Assembly: GCF_002209565.1 (NCBI RefSeq)
Contig: NZ_NJIH01000003.1
Location: forward strand, 788,819-852,818
Length of the DNA stretch: 64,000 nucleotides
DNA from: Candidimonas nitroreducens
GTDB lineage: Bacteria; Pseudomonadota; Gammaproteobacteria; Burkholderiales; Burkholderiaceae_B
Direction: 5' to 3'
Notes under the pieces: generated by a model
What the model was told of the DNA's origin: nothing
Databases searched by the model: none
What the model saw: only the letters and a program-made list of their open reading frames with translations
Position numbers and translations under genes: made by a program
Part shown: piece after piece, positions 42,705 to 51,135 of the stretch
How positions within the stretch are numbered: position 1 is the stretch's first letter
Layout of the letters: each line of letters begins with the position of its first letter

Positions 42705-43763
42705 ATGGAAATCCGACAGCTCGAAGCGTTCGCCGCGGTGCTCTCTACGGGCAGCGTGACCGCCGCGGGGCGGCTGCTCGACCGCTCTCAGCCGGTCATC
42801 AGCCGCCAGGTGCAGGAACTCGAGCACGAGCTGGGGTTCACGCTGTTCGAACGCACGCGCCCGGCCGTTACGCTGACCGAGCAGGGACGCCAGTTCCATG
42901 AAGAAATGCAGCATGTGCTGGCCGGCCTGCAGCAGCTCGACCAGCGTTCGCGCGAAATCGCCCTGGGGCGGGCCCGGCCGCTGAAAATCGTTGCCACCTA
43001 TGCCTTGGGCGCGGGGCTGTTGCCGGGCGCTTTGGCCGAGGCCGAAGCGGCGGCCGGGGCGGCACCGGCAACCTCGCCAACGCAGGCAACCTCGCCAACG
43101 CGGGCGGCACGCGCTGCCGTTGCGCCGGGTTTGCTTGCCGGCCGCAAGATCCTCGTCGACAGCCTGGCGCCTGAACACGTGGCCAAGACGATCGCCACCG
43201 GCCAGGCGGCGCTGGGCCTGAGTAGCCTGCCCATCGATCTGCGCCGCTGCCGGCTGCACTGGTCGGGCGAGGCGCCCTGCGTGCTGGCGCTGCCCGAATC
43301 GCATCCGCTGGCTGCGCGCGCCAGCGTGGCGATTGCGGAATTGCGCGACATGCCCGTCATTACCATGTCCAGCCGCAACCGCTTGCGCCATCGCTTGTCC
43401 ACCGCCCTGTTCGGGCGCGGCGCGGCGCCGGTGCGGCGCCACATCGAAACCAACTCCACGCTCAATGCCCTGGCGCTGGTGCGCGCCGGCCTGGGGGTGG
43501 CGCTGGTCGAACCGTTCACCGGCTACGGCATGCCGCTGTCCGGTGTGGTGCTGCGCCCCATGGATGCCGCCGTGCCGTTCGTCATGGGCGTCATCACACA
43601 CGAAGACCAGGCGCCGGACGCTGCCGTCTCGGCGCTCATCGAAACACTCAAGCACCAGGCCGAGCTGTACATTCCAGGCTTCCGGCTCAATAGCGCGAAC
43701 CGCAACCGCGCGCTGCTGAACTCGCATCACGAATCCGCCATCGAGGATATTGCTCTGTTATGA
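42705..43763 (+). CDS. LysR-family transcriptional regulator
   Basis: A 352-residue regulator; MEIRQLEAFAAVLSTGSVTAAGRLLDRSQPVISRQVQ is the helix-turn-helix part. A low-complexity Ala/Thr/Ser/Pro insertion at about residues 117-140 splits the effector domain and contains a duplicated 18-base unit. There is no Shine-Dalgarno sequence before the ATG, only 8 bases after an operator arm. The next gene overlaps its stop (ATGA), so regulator and flavoprotein are co-translated, an uncommon layout for LysR. Confidence 0.88.
   Translation: MEIRQLEAFAAVLSTGSVTAAGRLLDRSQPVISRQVQELEHELGFTLFERTRPAVTLTEQGRQFHEEMQHVLAGLQQLDQRSREIALGRARPLKIVATYALGAGLLPGALAEAEAAAGAAPATSPTQATSPTRAARAAVAPGLLAGRKILVDSLAPEHVAKTIATGQAALGLSSLPIDLRRCRLHWSGEAPCVLALPESHPLAARASVAIAELRDMPVITMSSRNRLRHRLSTALFGRGAAPVRRHIETNSTLNALALVRAGLGVALVEPFTGYGMPLSGVVLRPMDAAVPFVMGVITHEDQAPDAAVSALIETLKHQAELYIPGFRLNSANRNRALLNSHHESAIEDIALL
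43069..43104 (+). repeat. 18-base tandem duplication inside the LysR gene
   Basis: GCAACCTCGCCAACGCAG at 43069-43086 is repeated at 43087-43104 with one change. It is in frame and encodes ATSPTQ-ATSPTR in the insertion of the effector domain. Confidence 0.7.
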
Positions 43764-45184
43764 CCACCCCACCCGCATTCGACCTGCAGGCGCTCGAAGA
43801 GCGCCTGGCCCAGGATCTCGCCTGGCTGGAGCTGCCGGCCAAGCCCTGGGTGCCGCCCGCCGAATTCAATGGCCGTCCCGCGCTGGACGTGGCCATCGTC
43901 GGCGGCGGCATGGCGGGGCTGGCGGCCGCCGTGGCCTTGAAGAATCTGGGCATCAGAGTGTGCAACTTCGACCAGTCTCCCGAGGGCTATGAAGGCCCCT
44001 GGGCCACCACGGCGCGCATGGAAACCTTGCGCTCGCCCAAGCAGCTCACAGGCCCGGCGATGGGTCTGCCGGCGCTGACCTTCCATGCTTGGTTCGAGGC
44101 CCAGTTCGGCAGGCAGGCCTGGGAAGAGCTGGACAAGATCCCGCGCCTGCAATGGATGGATTACCTGCGCTGGTACCGGCGCGTGATGAATGTCGATATC
44201 CGCAACCAGCATCGCGTGAACCAGATCCTACCGCATGCCGACTACGTCGAGTTGCGCATCGATGCGCCCGCCGGCCCGCAGACCGTGTACGCGCGCCGCC
44301 TGGTGCTAGCCACCGGCCGCGCCGGCCTGGGCGGCGCCTATATTCCGGCATTCATGCGCGATGTGCCGCGGCATTACTGGGCGCATTCTTCCGACGAAAT
44401 GGACTACGGCCGGCTGCGCGGCCTGCGCGTGGGCGTGGTGGGCGCCGGCGCTTCGGCCATGGACAGCGCCGCCACCGCGCTGGAGCACGGCGCGGCCAGC
44501 GTCGACCTGCTGATACGCCGCGCCGACATCCCCCGCATCAACAAGGGCAAGGGCGCGGGCAGTCCGGGCTTCACCCACGGCTATGTCGCGCTGCCCGACG
44601 ACTGGAAGTGGCGCATCCGCCACTACATCAATGAACAGCAAGTGCCGCCGCCGCGCGGCAGCACGCTGCGCGTCTCGCGCCACGACAATGCCCGCTTCAA
44701 CCTGGACAGCCCGGTGCTGTCGGTGCAGGAAGCCGATGGCCACTTGCAGGTGCGCACGCCGCGCAAGACCTTCGAGCTGGATTTCCTGATCCTGTCCACG
44801 GGCTTCATGATCGACCTGAGCGGGCGGCCCGAATATGCGGCCATCGCCCCGCACATTCGCGTCTGGGGCGACCGCTACCAGCCGGCCGCCGGCCAGGAAG
44901 ACGCAGAGCTGACGAGTTCGCCGGACGTCGGGCCCGCTTTCGAATTCCAGCCCAAGCCGGGGCACGATCTGCCGGGCCTGTCGCGCGTGCACTGCTTCTG
45001 CTATCCGGCTACGCTGGTGCACGGCCAGGTGTCGGGCGACATTCCCGCCATCAGCGATGGCGCCGAACGCCTGGCCCGCGGTATCGTCGGGCTGCTGTAC
45101 CAGGAAAACATCGAACAGCAGTACGAAGCCATGCAGGCCTTCAGTGAGCCCGAAGTATTCGGCGACGAATGGCAGGCTGCCTGA
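43760..45184 (+). CDS. FAD/NAD(P)H-binding flavoprotein monooxygenase
   Basis: A 474-residue flavoprotein. The FAD motif DVAIVGGGMAGLAAAVALKNLG is at about residues 37-58 and the NADPH motif RVGVVGAGASAMDSAATAL near 222. This matches the two-Rossmann plan of class B (FMO/N-hydroxylase-like) monooxygenases, although the class B fingerprint is not clear. It is translationally coupled to the LysR gene and followed by the CMD/AhpD fusion. The three look like one detoxification or degradation unit. The substrate is unknown. Confidence 0.82.
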   Translation: MTTPPAFDLQALEERLAQDLAWLELPAKPWVPPAEFNGRPALDVAIVGGGMAGLAAAVALKNLGIRVCNFDQSPEGYEGPWATTARMETLRSPKQLTGPAMGLPALTFHAWFEAQFGRQAWEELDKIPRLQWMDYLRWYRRVMNVDIRNQHRVNQILPHADYVELRIDAPAGPQTVYARRLVLATGRAGLGGAYIPAFMRDVPRHYWAHSSDEMDYGRLRGLRVGVVGAGASAMDSAATALEHGAASVDLLIRRADIPRINKGKGAGSPGFTHGYVALPDDWKWRIRHYINEQQVPPPRGSTLRVSRHDNARFNLDSPVLSVQEADGHLQVRTPRKTFELDFLILSTGFMIDLSGRPEYAAIAPHIRVWGDRYQPAAGQEDAELTSSPDVGPAFEFQPKPGHDLPGLSRVHCFCYPATLVHGQVSGDIPAISDGAERLARGIVGLLYQENIEQQYEAMQAFSEPEVFGDEWQAA

Positions 45185-45247
45185 CGCGTTTGCCATCGAG
45201 GCGATGATCCGGGGGTCGGCACGGCCCCGTTTGCAAAGAGGAAGAAC

Positions 45248-46438
45248 ATGGTGACTACGGAACAAGCCCAGGCTGGCGCCGACGTGATCGATCATATCGT
45301 CGGGCTGCGGCCGGGCATGGCGCTGTACGCGACGCGGCATGCGCGCGACAAGGTGGCGGTGGCCACGCAGAAAAGCTATGAGCTGTTCTTCGGGCCCCAG
45401 CTCGGCGGCCTGGCGTTGCGGGACAGGCTGGCGGTGGCCTATTGCGCCTGCGTACTGTCCAAGGCCGCGGCCCTGGGCGCGCATTATCGGCAAGCCCTGG
45501 CCGCGCAACAGGGCGGCGCTGCGCTGGCCGATGCACTGCAGGCCGGCAGCATCGACACCATCGAACCGGCGCGGCTGCGCGCCATGCTGGCCTTCACCAA
45601 AAAGCTGATAGAAAAGCCCGTCGAAGGCGATGCCGCGGCGCTTAAGGCGCTGCAGGCCGCAGGCATCTCTACGCCGGACATCGTGGCCCTGGCGCAGCTG
45701 GTGGCCTTTCTTTCGTACCAGCTGCGATCGGTCGCGGGCCTGCAGGCCATGCAGGCCGAAGAGCAGGGCGCCGCAAACAGCGCCGAGGCGGCCGCGGTGC
45801 CGCGCCAGGCGGATATCGCGCCAGTGGCGCCGCAGCGCGACGGCACGCCCACGGGCAAGCCCGTCAAGAGCCACGGCTTCACCAATGAAAGCCTGGAATG
45901 GAAAGCCTGGCTGGATGTGCTCGACCTGGATCGCGCCACGCCCGAGCAATTGGCGGTGCTGGAGATGAGCCATCCCAAGGCCAAGCAGTCGGACTACTAC
46001 CGCTTTCTGGCACATCAGCCGGAGGTGCTCAAGCAGCGTTCCGAGGCCTACAACGCCATCATGTATGCGCCCGGCGGCCTGGCGCGCGCCGACCGTGAAC
46101 TGGGCGCCCTGACGGTATCGCGCATCAACGGCTGCGTCTATTGCGCCTCGGTGCATGCGCAGCGTTTCGAGCAGCTTGCCAAGCGCAACGACACCGTCCA
46201 GCAGGTGTTCGACGACCCGCGCAGCGCCGGCACCACCGACCGCGAGCGCGCCGTCGCGCATTTCGCCGTGCAGATGACCGAAGATCCCTCCGGGCTCGGG
46301 CCCCAGGCCATACAGGCGCTCAAGACGGTAGGCATGAACGACGCCGAAGTCCTGGATCTGATCCACGCCGTGGCAATCTTCGGCTGGGCCAATCGCCTGA
46401 TGCTGAACCTGGGCGAGCCGGTGTTTCCGGCGGCCTGA
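45248..46438 (+). CDS. CMD-domain / AhpD-like peroxidase fusion
   Basis: A 396-residue protein joining two carboxymuconolactone-decarboxylase-type domains. The first (about 1-175) is of the CMD-protein type that lacks the redox pair. The linker is Ala/Pro-rich (180-205). The second (210-396) is peroxidase-like, with the AhpD redox motif in RINGCVYCASVHAQRF near 297. The histidine relay fits SVHAQRF. Such domains reduce peroxides or have uncertain roles; the first often occurs as a neighbouring gene of the second. AAAGAGGAAG precedes the ATG. Confidence 0.85.
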   Translation: MVTTEQAQAGADVIDHIVGLRPGMALYATRHARDKVAVATQKSYELFFGPQLGGLALRDRLAVAYCACVLSKAAALGAHYRQALAAQQGGAALADALQAGSIDTIEPARLRAMLAFTKKLIEKPVEGDAAALKALQAAGISTPDIVALAQLVAFLSYQLRSVAGLQAMQAEEQGAANSAEAAAVPRQADIAPVAPQRDGTPTGKPVKSHGFTNESLEWKAWLDVLDLDRATPEQLAVLEMSHPKAKQSDYYRFLAHQPEVLKQRSEAYNAIMYAPGGLARADRELGALTVSRINGCVYCASVHAQRFEQLAKRNDTVQQVFDDPRSAGTTDRERAVAHFAVQMTEDPSGLGPQAIQALKTVGMNDAEVLDLIHAVAIFGWANRLMLNLGEPVFPAA

Positions 46439-46458
46439 TCGGGGGAAATCCAATCCCT

Positions 46459-47982
46459 ATGAACCAAGCCGTTCCCTTGCCGACCGTTGTGCTGCTGGCT
46501 TTGCTGGCCCTGGCTGTGGGGGCCGGCGCCGTGGCCTGGTATACGCGCCGCGCCGCGGCTGTCTTGCGTGAGCGCTTGCTGCTCGCGCAGGCCGCGGCCG
46601 GCCAGCGCGACGAGCAGTTCGCCGCCCAGCGTGCCGAGCTGGAACAGGCGCGTGGCCGGTACGCCAGCCTGGAGGCCGAGCGCTTGCAGATCGAACGTAT
46701 GTGCGCCCGTTTCGAGACCGAGGCCGCGGGCTTGCGCCAGCGCCTGGACGAAGCCCAGCTTAGCCTGGCCGCGCGGGAACAAGCCTTGCAGGCCTCGACC
46801 GGGCGCGCCGCGGCATTGGACAAAGAACTGGCCGAGCTGCGCATCACGCATCAGGAAAAGCTTGCCGCGCTGGAAGACGGCCGCCGCGCGCTGGAGCAGG
46901 CGCGCCAGCAGCTCAAGATCGAATTCCAGAATCTGGCCAACCAGATCCTGGAAGAAAAGGGCCGCAGCTTCGCGGCCACCAGCCAGCAGTCGCTGGACGC
47001 GCTGCTCAAGCCCTTTCGCGAGCAGATCCAGGGCTTCCAGCAGCGCGTCAACCAGGTGCACGACGAATCGGTGCGCGGCAATGCTTCATTGGGCGCGCAG
47101 ATCCGCCAGGTGCTGGACATAGGCGTGCGCATGAGCACCGAAGCCAATACCCTGGCCAGCGCCCTGAAGGGCGACAAGAAGACCGCCGGGAACTGGGGCG
47201 AGATCCAGCTGGAAAACGCCCTGCAGCAGGCCGGCCTGGTCGAGGGCGAGCACTACGAGGCCCAGCCGCGCTTCCAGGATCAGCAGGGCCAGGCGCGCCA
47301 GCCCGACTTCGTCGTCAAACTGCCCGACCACAAGCACATGGTGCTGGACAGCAAGGTGTCACTGGTCGACTACGACCGCGCCATCGTCGCCGAGACCGAG
47401 GCCGAGCGCCAGGCCGCGCTCGAGGCCCACGTGAAGGCGGTGCGCAACCACATCGACGATCTCAGCAAGAAGGACTACAGCAATCTGATCGGCATGCGCA
47501 GCCCCAGCTTCGTGCTGATGTTCATGCCGATCGAACCCGCCTACATAGAGGCCTTGAAGCACAACAAGGACTTGTTCAATTACGGCTATCAGAAGAGCGT
47601 GATCATGGTGTCGTACACCACGCTGATGCCCATATTGAAGACCGTGGCGAACCTGTGGATGGTGGCGCGCAGCAACGAACAGGCGCAGGAACTCAGCGGC
47701 CGCGCCGGCGAGATCTACAACCAGGTTGCCCTGGTGGCCGAGCGCCTGAAGCGCCTGGGCGCCACCCTGGGCACCGCCAGTCAGCACTACAACGACACCG
47801 TCACCGCGGTGGCCGGCCAGCAGGGCCTGTACGGCAAGGTGCTGCGCTTCGGCGAACTGTCGGCCAAGGCCAACAAGGCGCTGCCGCAGGTCGAACCGCT
47901 GCACCGCGACTACGAGGCCGAGCGCCTGGATCTGGTAGTGGGCGAGCGGCCCGCCATTACCGGAGACAAGAAGGGCTCTTAG
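46459..47982 (+). CDS. rmuC: DNA recombination protein RmuC
   Basis: A 507-residue RmuC homologue, which limits inversion of short repeats and has a nuclease-like core. An N-terminal membrane anchor (residues 8-27) is followed by a long coiled coil (about 35-185) and then the RmuC domain with NWGEIQLENALQQAGLVEGEHY, QPDFVVKLPDHKHMVLDSKVSL and the C-terminal ISKS-like region. The DSK motif (LDSKVSL) corresponds to the catalytic lysine of PD-(D/E)XK nucleases. The ATG at 46459 follows the CMD/AhpD stop by 20 bases; the open frame continues upstream inside that gene but is not coding. Confidence 0.93.
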   Translation: MNQAVPLPTVVLLALLALAVGAGAVAWYTRRAAAVLRERLLLAQAAAGQRDEQFAAQRAELEQARGRYASLEAERLQIERMCARFETEAAGLRQRLDEAQLSLAAREQALQASTGRAAALDKELAELRITHQEKLAALEDGRRALEQARQQLKIEFQNLANQILEEKGRSFAATSQQSLDALLKPFREQIQGFQQRVNQVHDESVRGNASLGAQIRQVLDIGVRMSTEANTLASALKGDKKTAGNWGEIQLENALQQAGLVEGEHYEAQPRFQDQQGQARQPDFVVKLPDHKHMVLDSKVSLVDYDRAIVAETEAERQAALEAHVKAVRNHIDDLSKKDYSNLIGMRSPSFVLMFMPIEPAYIEALKHNKDLFNYGYQKSVIMVSYTTLMPILKTVANLWMVARSNEQAQELSGRAGEIYNQVALVAERLKRLGATLGTASQHYNDTVTAVAGQQGLYGKVLRFGELSAKANKALPQVEPLHRDYEAERLDLVVGERPAITGDKKGS

Positions 47983-47997
47983 ACAGAATGGCTTGCA

Positions 47998-48708
47998 TCA
48001 AGCCTGGCCGTCAAGAAAAATGCGCGCCAGACCCATGGTGATGGATTCCTTGATCTGCTGCGTGCGTTGGGAAATATGCGCGCGCATGCAGGCCTGCGCC
48101 TTGTCCAGATCGTGGTCGCGCAGGGCGGCAAGAATCTGCGCATGTTCGGCCTGGGTCTTGCCGCGCCCGATCTGTTCCATATTGATCCAGCGTACGAAGC
48201 GGATGCGCGCGTTCAATTCGCCCAGCATGCGCCGCAATTCATTGTTGCCGGACAGCTCGGCCAGCATGTCGTGGAATTTTTCGTCGAGCGCCACCAGATC
48301 CAGCACGGGGTAGTCTTTCGGCACCTTGCGGCTCTGGCCGAGAAAGGCTGCGACCTTATCCAGTTGTTCCGGCGTGGCGCGGCGCGCGGCCAGCCTCAGG
48401 CATTCGACCTCGATGGCCTCGCGCGCTTCGTATAAGTCTTGGGTCTCTTTCAGGTTCAGCGAACGGCGCACGTAGCCGCGCCCCGACTCCTCCAGAAAGC
48501 CATCGCGTGCCAGCAGATTCAATGCGTCCCGTATCGGCGTGCGGCTCACTTCCAGCCTCTCTGCCAGCGCGACTTCGTTGAGCCTTTCCCCGGGCTTGAT
48601 TTCATACAGGATCACCATGTCGCGGAGTTTCTCGTAGACCTGGGACGAGGTGTTGCGGGCCCGGCCGCCTGCGGGGCGGGCTGTGGCGGCTATGGTCGAT
48701 GTAGGCAT
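47998..48708 (-). CDS. GntR-family regulator, FadR/FCD type
   Basis: A 236-residue regulator with a winged helix (LRDMVILYEIKPGERLNEVALAERLEVSRTPIRDALNLL, residues 27-70) and an FCD effector domain with histidine-rich metal positions (HDMLAELSGNNELRRML, HAQILAALRDHD, HISQRTQQIK). It is immediately downstream of the thiamine-diphosphate enzyme gene, same strand. The FCD-type site AATGTAT-N6-ATACATT at 50558-50577 lies in the promoter of that gene and is its likely target. Confidence 0.92.
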   Translation of the reverse strand: MPTSTIAATARPAGGRARNTSSQVYEKLRDMVILYEIKPGERLNEVALAERLEVSRTPIRDALNLLARDGFLEESGRGYVRRSLNLKETQDLYEAREAIEVECLRLAARRATPEQLDKVAAFLGQSRKVPKDYPVLDLVALDEKFHDMLAELSGNNELRRMLGELNARIRFVRWINMEQIGRGKTQAEHAQILAALRDHDLDKAQACMRAHISQRTQQIKESITMGLARIFLDGQA

Positions 48709-48813
48709 ATATGGATCGCTGTGTGGGTCGGGGCGGCTGCGCTGCGCGCGCGATTGCCTGGCGGCATAGGCATTATCTGCAATAGCCGGCGGGCAAGCGC
48801 GCGCCGTGCTTTG

Positions 48814-50508
48814 TCAGCCCATCCACTGGCTGACGGGAGCGGCGGCATCCTGCAGGGGCTGGGCGATGATGTCCAGCAGCGCCGGCCCGCCATGATCGAG
48901 CGCCGCCTTCAGGGCCGCGTCCAGCTGCGTGGGGTCTTCCACCCGCCAGGACTTGACCCCATAGGCCTGCGCCACCAGCGCGTGGTCGGTGCGGTTGAAG
49001 TCCACCGAGAAATAGCGCTGCTCGTAGCCGGCCTTCTGGCTGGCCTTGATCCAGCCGTATACGCTGTTGGAAATTACGATCATCAGCAGCGGCACTTTGT
49101 AGCGGGTAATGGTTTCCAGCTCGCCCACCGTGAAGCCGAAGCTGCCGTCGCCCATGATGGCCGCCACCCGGGCGCCCGGGCGGCCGATGCTGGCGCCCAC
49201 GCCGGCCGACATGGCGAAACCCAGGGCGCCGTGGGCCCGGTTGGTGATGAAATGCCGGCCCGGCTGCGACTGGTTGAAGTAGGCCGAGAAATAAGGGCAG
49301 GGCGTGCCGGGGTCGGCCACCACGATGGCGTCTGCGGGCAGCAGCCGGTTCAGCGCGTCCACGATGCGCTCGGGCCGGATCGGCGCGTCGGTGCAGTGTG
49401 CCAAAGGTTCGAAGGCGGCCAGCTTCGTGCGCCTGGCCTGCGCCGCGGCCTGGTAGCCGTCTGCCGCATCGGCAGGCCGATGCGCCGCGCGCGCCTTGAC
49501 TTCTTGATTCAGCATGCGCAGCGCCAGCAGCGCGTCGGCCACCATGCCGACTTCGGTGCGATAGTTGGCGCCGACCACCATGGGGTCGGAATCGATGTGC
49601 AGGATGGTGGCTGCGGCCGACGGGAAACGCCACTGCTCGGTCGTGGTCGAGCCCGCGCGGCAACCGATGAACAGCACCAGGTCGGCGCCGGACACCACCT
49701 CGCGGGTGGCCATGACCCCGCCGTTCGAGCCCACCACTCCGGCGTTCGCCGGATGGCTGTCGGCCAGGCTGCCCTGCCCGCTGACCGTGGTGCATACCGC
49801 GGCGCGCAGCGTCTCGGCCAGCTCGGCCAGTTCGGCGCAGGCGCCGGCGATGACGACCCCGCCTCCGCATATGATGACCGGAGCCCGCGCCGCCACCAGC
49901 TTGTCCGCGGCCCGCGCCACGTCGGACGGATCGGGCGCCGCGCGCATGGCCGGGAAGCGCCCGTGCTCGGGCTGGGCCCACAAGGCCTGGGCGTCGACCT
50001 CGTGCTTCTGCACGTCATAAGGCAGGCATATGTGCGCCGTGCCCGGGCGCCCCGTGGTCATGGCCCGGAACGCCGTGCGCATGGCGCCGGGAATCTGGTC
50101 GGCGCGGTCTATGGTGGTGTTCCACTTGGTCAGGGGTTTGTACAGGCTTTGCTGATCCAGCTCGGTCAGTGGATACTTGCCGCGCGCGCCCACGGACACG
50201 TCAGAGGTGATGCCCAGCACCGCGATGGAAGACTCGTTGGCCTCGACCAGGCCGGGCAGCAGGTAGGTTGCACCGCCGCCGCTGGGCCCTTCGCAGACCC
50301 CGACCTTGTTGGTGACCCGCGCATAGCCGTCGGCCATGTAGGCGGCGCTGCGTTCGTCGCGGGTAAGAATATGCGTCATGCCGTGGTCGAGCCGCGCCAG
50401 CGCATCGTAGAACGGCAAACTGGTGTCGCCGCATAGGCCGAATATGTGCTTGACGCCATTCAGCTCGAGCATGCGTACGACCGCTTCCGCACCGGTCAGC
50501 TTAGTCAT
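48814..50508 (-). CDS. Thiamine-diphosphate enzyme, acetolactate-synthase-like
   Basis: A 564-residue ThDP enzyme with the usual three domains: Pyr (1-170), central (190-330) and PP (360-540). The catalytic glutamate fits ILTRDERSAAYMADGY near residue 50, and the ThDP/Mg motif is GDGSFGFTVGELETITRYKV near 445 ending in N. It would decarboxylate a 2-oxo acid and either release or transfer the aldehyde. Acetolactate synthase itself is unlikely because a small regulatory subunit is absent. ATG 50508 follows AAAAGGAAC. It has its own promoter region, 297 bases from the NIPSNAP gene. Confidence 0.87.
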   Translation of the reverse strand: MTKLTGAEAVVRMLELNGVKHIFGLCGDTSLPFYDALARLDHGMTHILTRDERSAAYMADGYARVTNKVGVCEGPSGGGATYLLPGLVEANESSIAVLGITSDVSVGARGKYPLTELDQQSLYKPLTKWNTTIDRADQIPGAMRTAFRAMTTGRPGTAHICLPYDVQKHEVDAQALWAQPEHGRFPAMRAAPDPSDVARAADKLVAARAPVIICGGGVVIAGACAELAELAETLRAAVCTTVSGQGSLADSHPANAGVVGSNGGVMATREVVSGADLVLFIGCRAGSTTTEQWRFPSAAATILHIDSDPMVVGANYRTEVGMVADALLALRMLNQEVKARAAHRPADAADGYQAAAQARRTKLAAFEPLAHCTDAPIRPERIVDALNRLLPADAIVVADPGTPCPYFSAYFNQSQPGRHFITNRAHGALGFAMSAGVGASIGRPGARVAAIMGDGSFGFTVGELETITRYKVPLLMIVISNSVYGWIKASQKAGYEQRYFSVDFNRTDHALVAQAYGVKSWRVEDPTQLDAALKAALDHGGPALLDIIAQPLQDAAAPVSQWMG

Positions 50509-50557
50509 GGTGTGTTCCTTTTTTGTGCGTGGGCCCTGGGTGGGGTTTGTGAACATC

Positions 50558-50577
50558 AATGTATGCAATGATACATT
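50558..50577 (-). promoter_or_regulatory. GntR/FCD-type operator upstream of the ThDP enzyme
   Basis: AATGTAT (50558-50564), six bases and ATACATT (50571-50577) form a perfect inverted repeat 50 bases before the start codon. Its core resembles the TGTAT-ATACA sites of FCD-type GntR proteins, and such a protein is encoded at 47998-48708. Confidence 0.7.
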
Positions 50578-50580
50578 CAA

Positions 50581-50805
50581 AACAGGCTTGTGATGAAAAT
50601 AAAGGGCGGGGGATGACTCGAGAGTGCGGCGAGGGCCGCGCTTGATAAGGCACGGGCAGGCAGGCGTGATGCCGCTCCGGCGCCATGGCGGGCGCGGATG
50701 TGCGGGGGTCTGGAACGGGATTGGGGTCGGGCTTGCGGATCAGGCGCGTGGAATGGGCATGCGGAACGGGCGGCACTGGTGCCGCCTGGAAATCGTCCCT
50801 TCAGC
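50581..50805. other. Non-coding stretch upstream of the ThDP operon
   Basis: About 225 bases between the operator and the NIPSNAP stop hold no gene I can support and no clear terminator hairpin with a T run. Confidence 0.5.
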
Positions 50806-51123
50806 TCAAACGTGTCGCGGGCAGAACGGCGCGTCGCGCATGATCTTTACTTCCTGGGCCACGAAGGTGCCGCGGTTGATGCGCTTGAACTCGTGCCAGG
50901 CGGGGTCGGCGTCCAGCGCGGCGCGGCGCTGCTCGCGGTCAGCCATGTCGTCGTAGACCCAGATGTGCAGCACCTGGTTCAGCGGCCCGATCTCGCTGAC
51001 GAAGAATCCCAGCAAGCGCCCCAGGTGCTTCATCTGCAGGGGCAGGGCGTATCGCTCGTAGCGGGCCAGGTAGCTGTCCATCTGGCCGTGGGCCACGGTG
51101 TAGGTGCGGTGTTCGAAGATCAT
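50806..51123 (-). CDS. NIPSNAP family protein
   Basis: A 105-residue protein of the NIPSNAP/dimeric alpha-beta barrel group: MIFEHRTYTVAHGQMDSYLARYE at the start and LNQVLHIWVYDDMADREQRRAAL in the middle are the family hallmarks. Function is not known; in soil bacteria these proteins often sit in catabolic operons. It is 12 bases downstream of the 2-hydroxyacid dehydrogenase gene, so the two share a transcript. Confidence 0.85.
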   Translation of the reverse strand: MIFEHRTYTVAHGQMDSYLARYERYALPLQMKHLGRLLGFFVSEIGPLNQVLHIWVYDDMADREQRRAALDADPAWHEFKRINRGTFVAQEVKIMRDAPFCPRHV

Positions 51124-51135
51124 GGGTAGGGTGCT

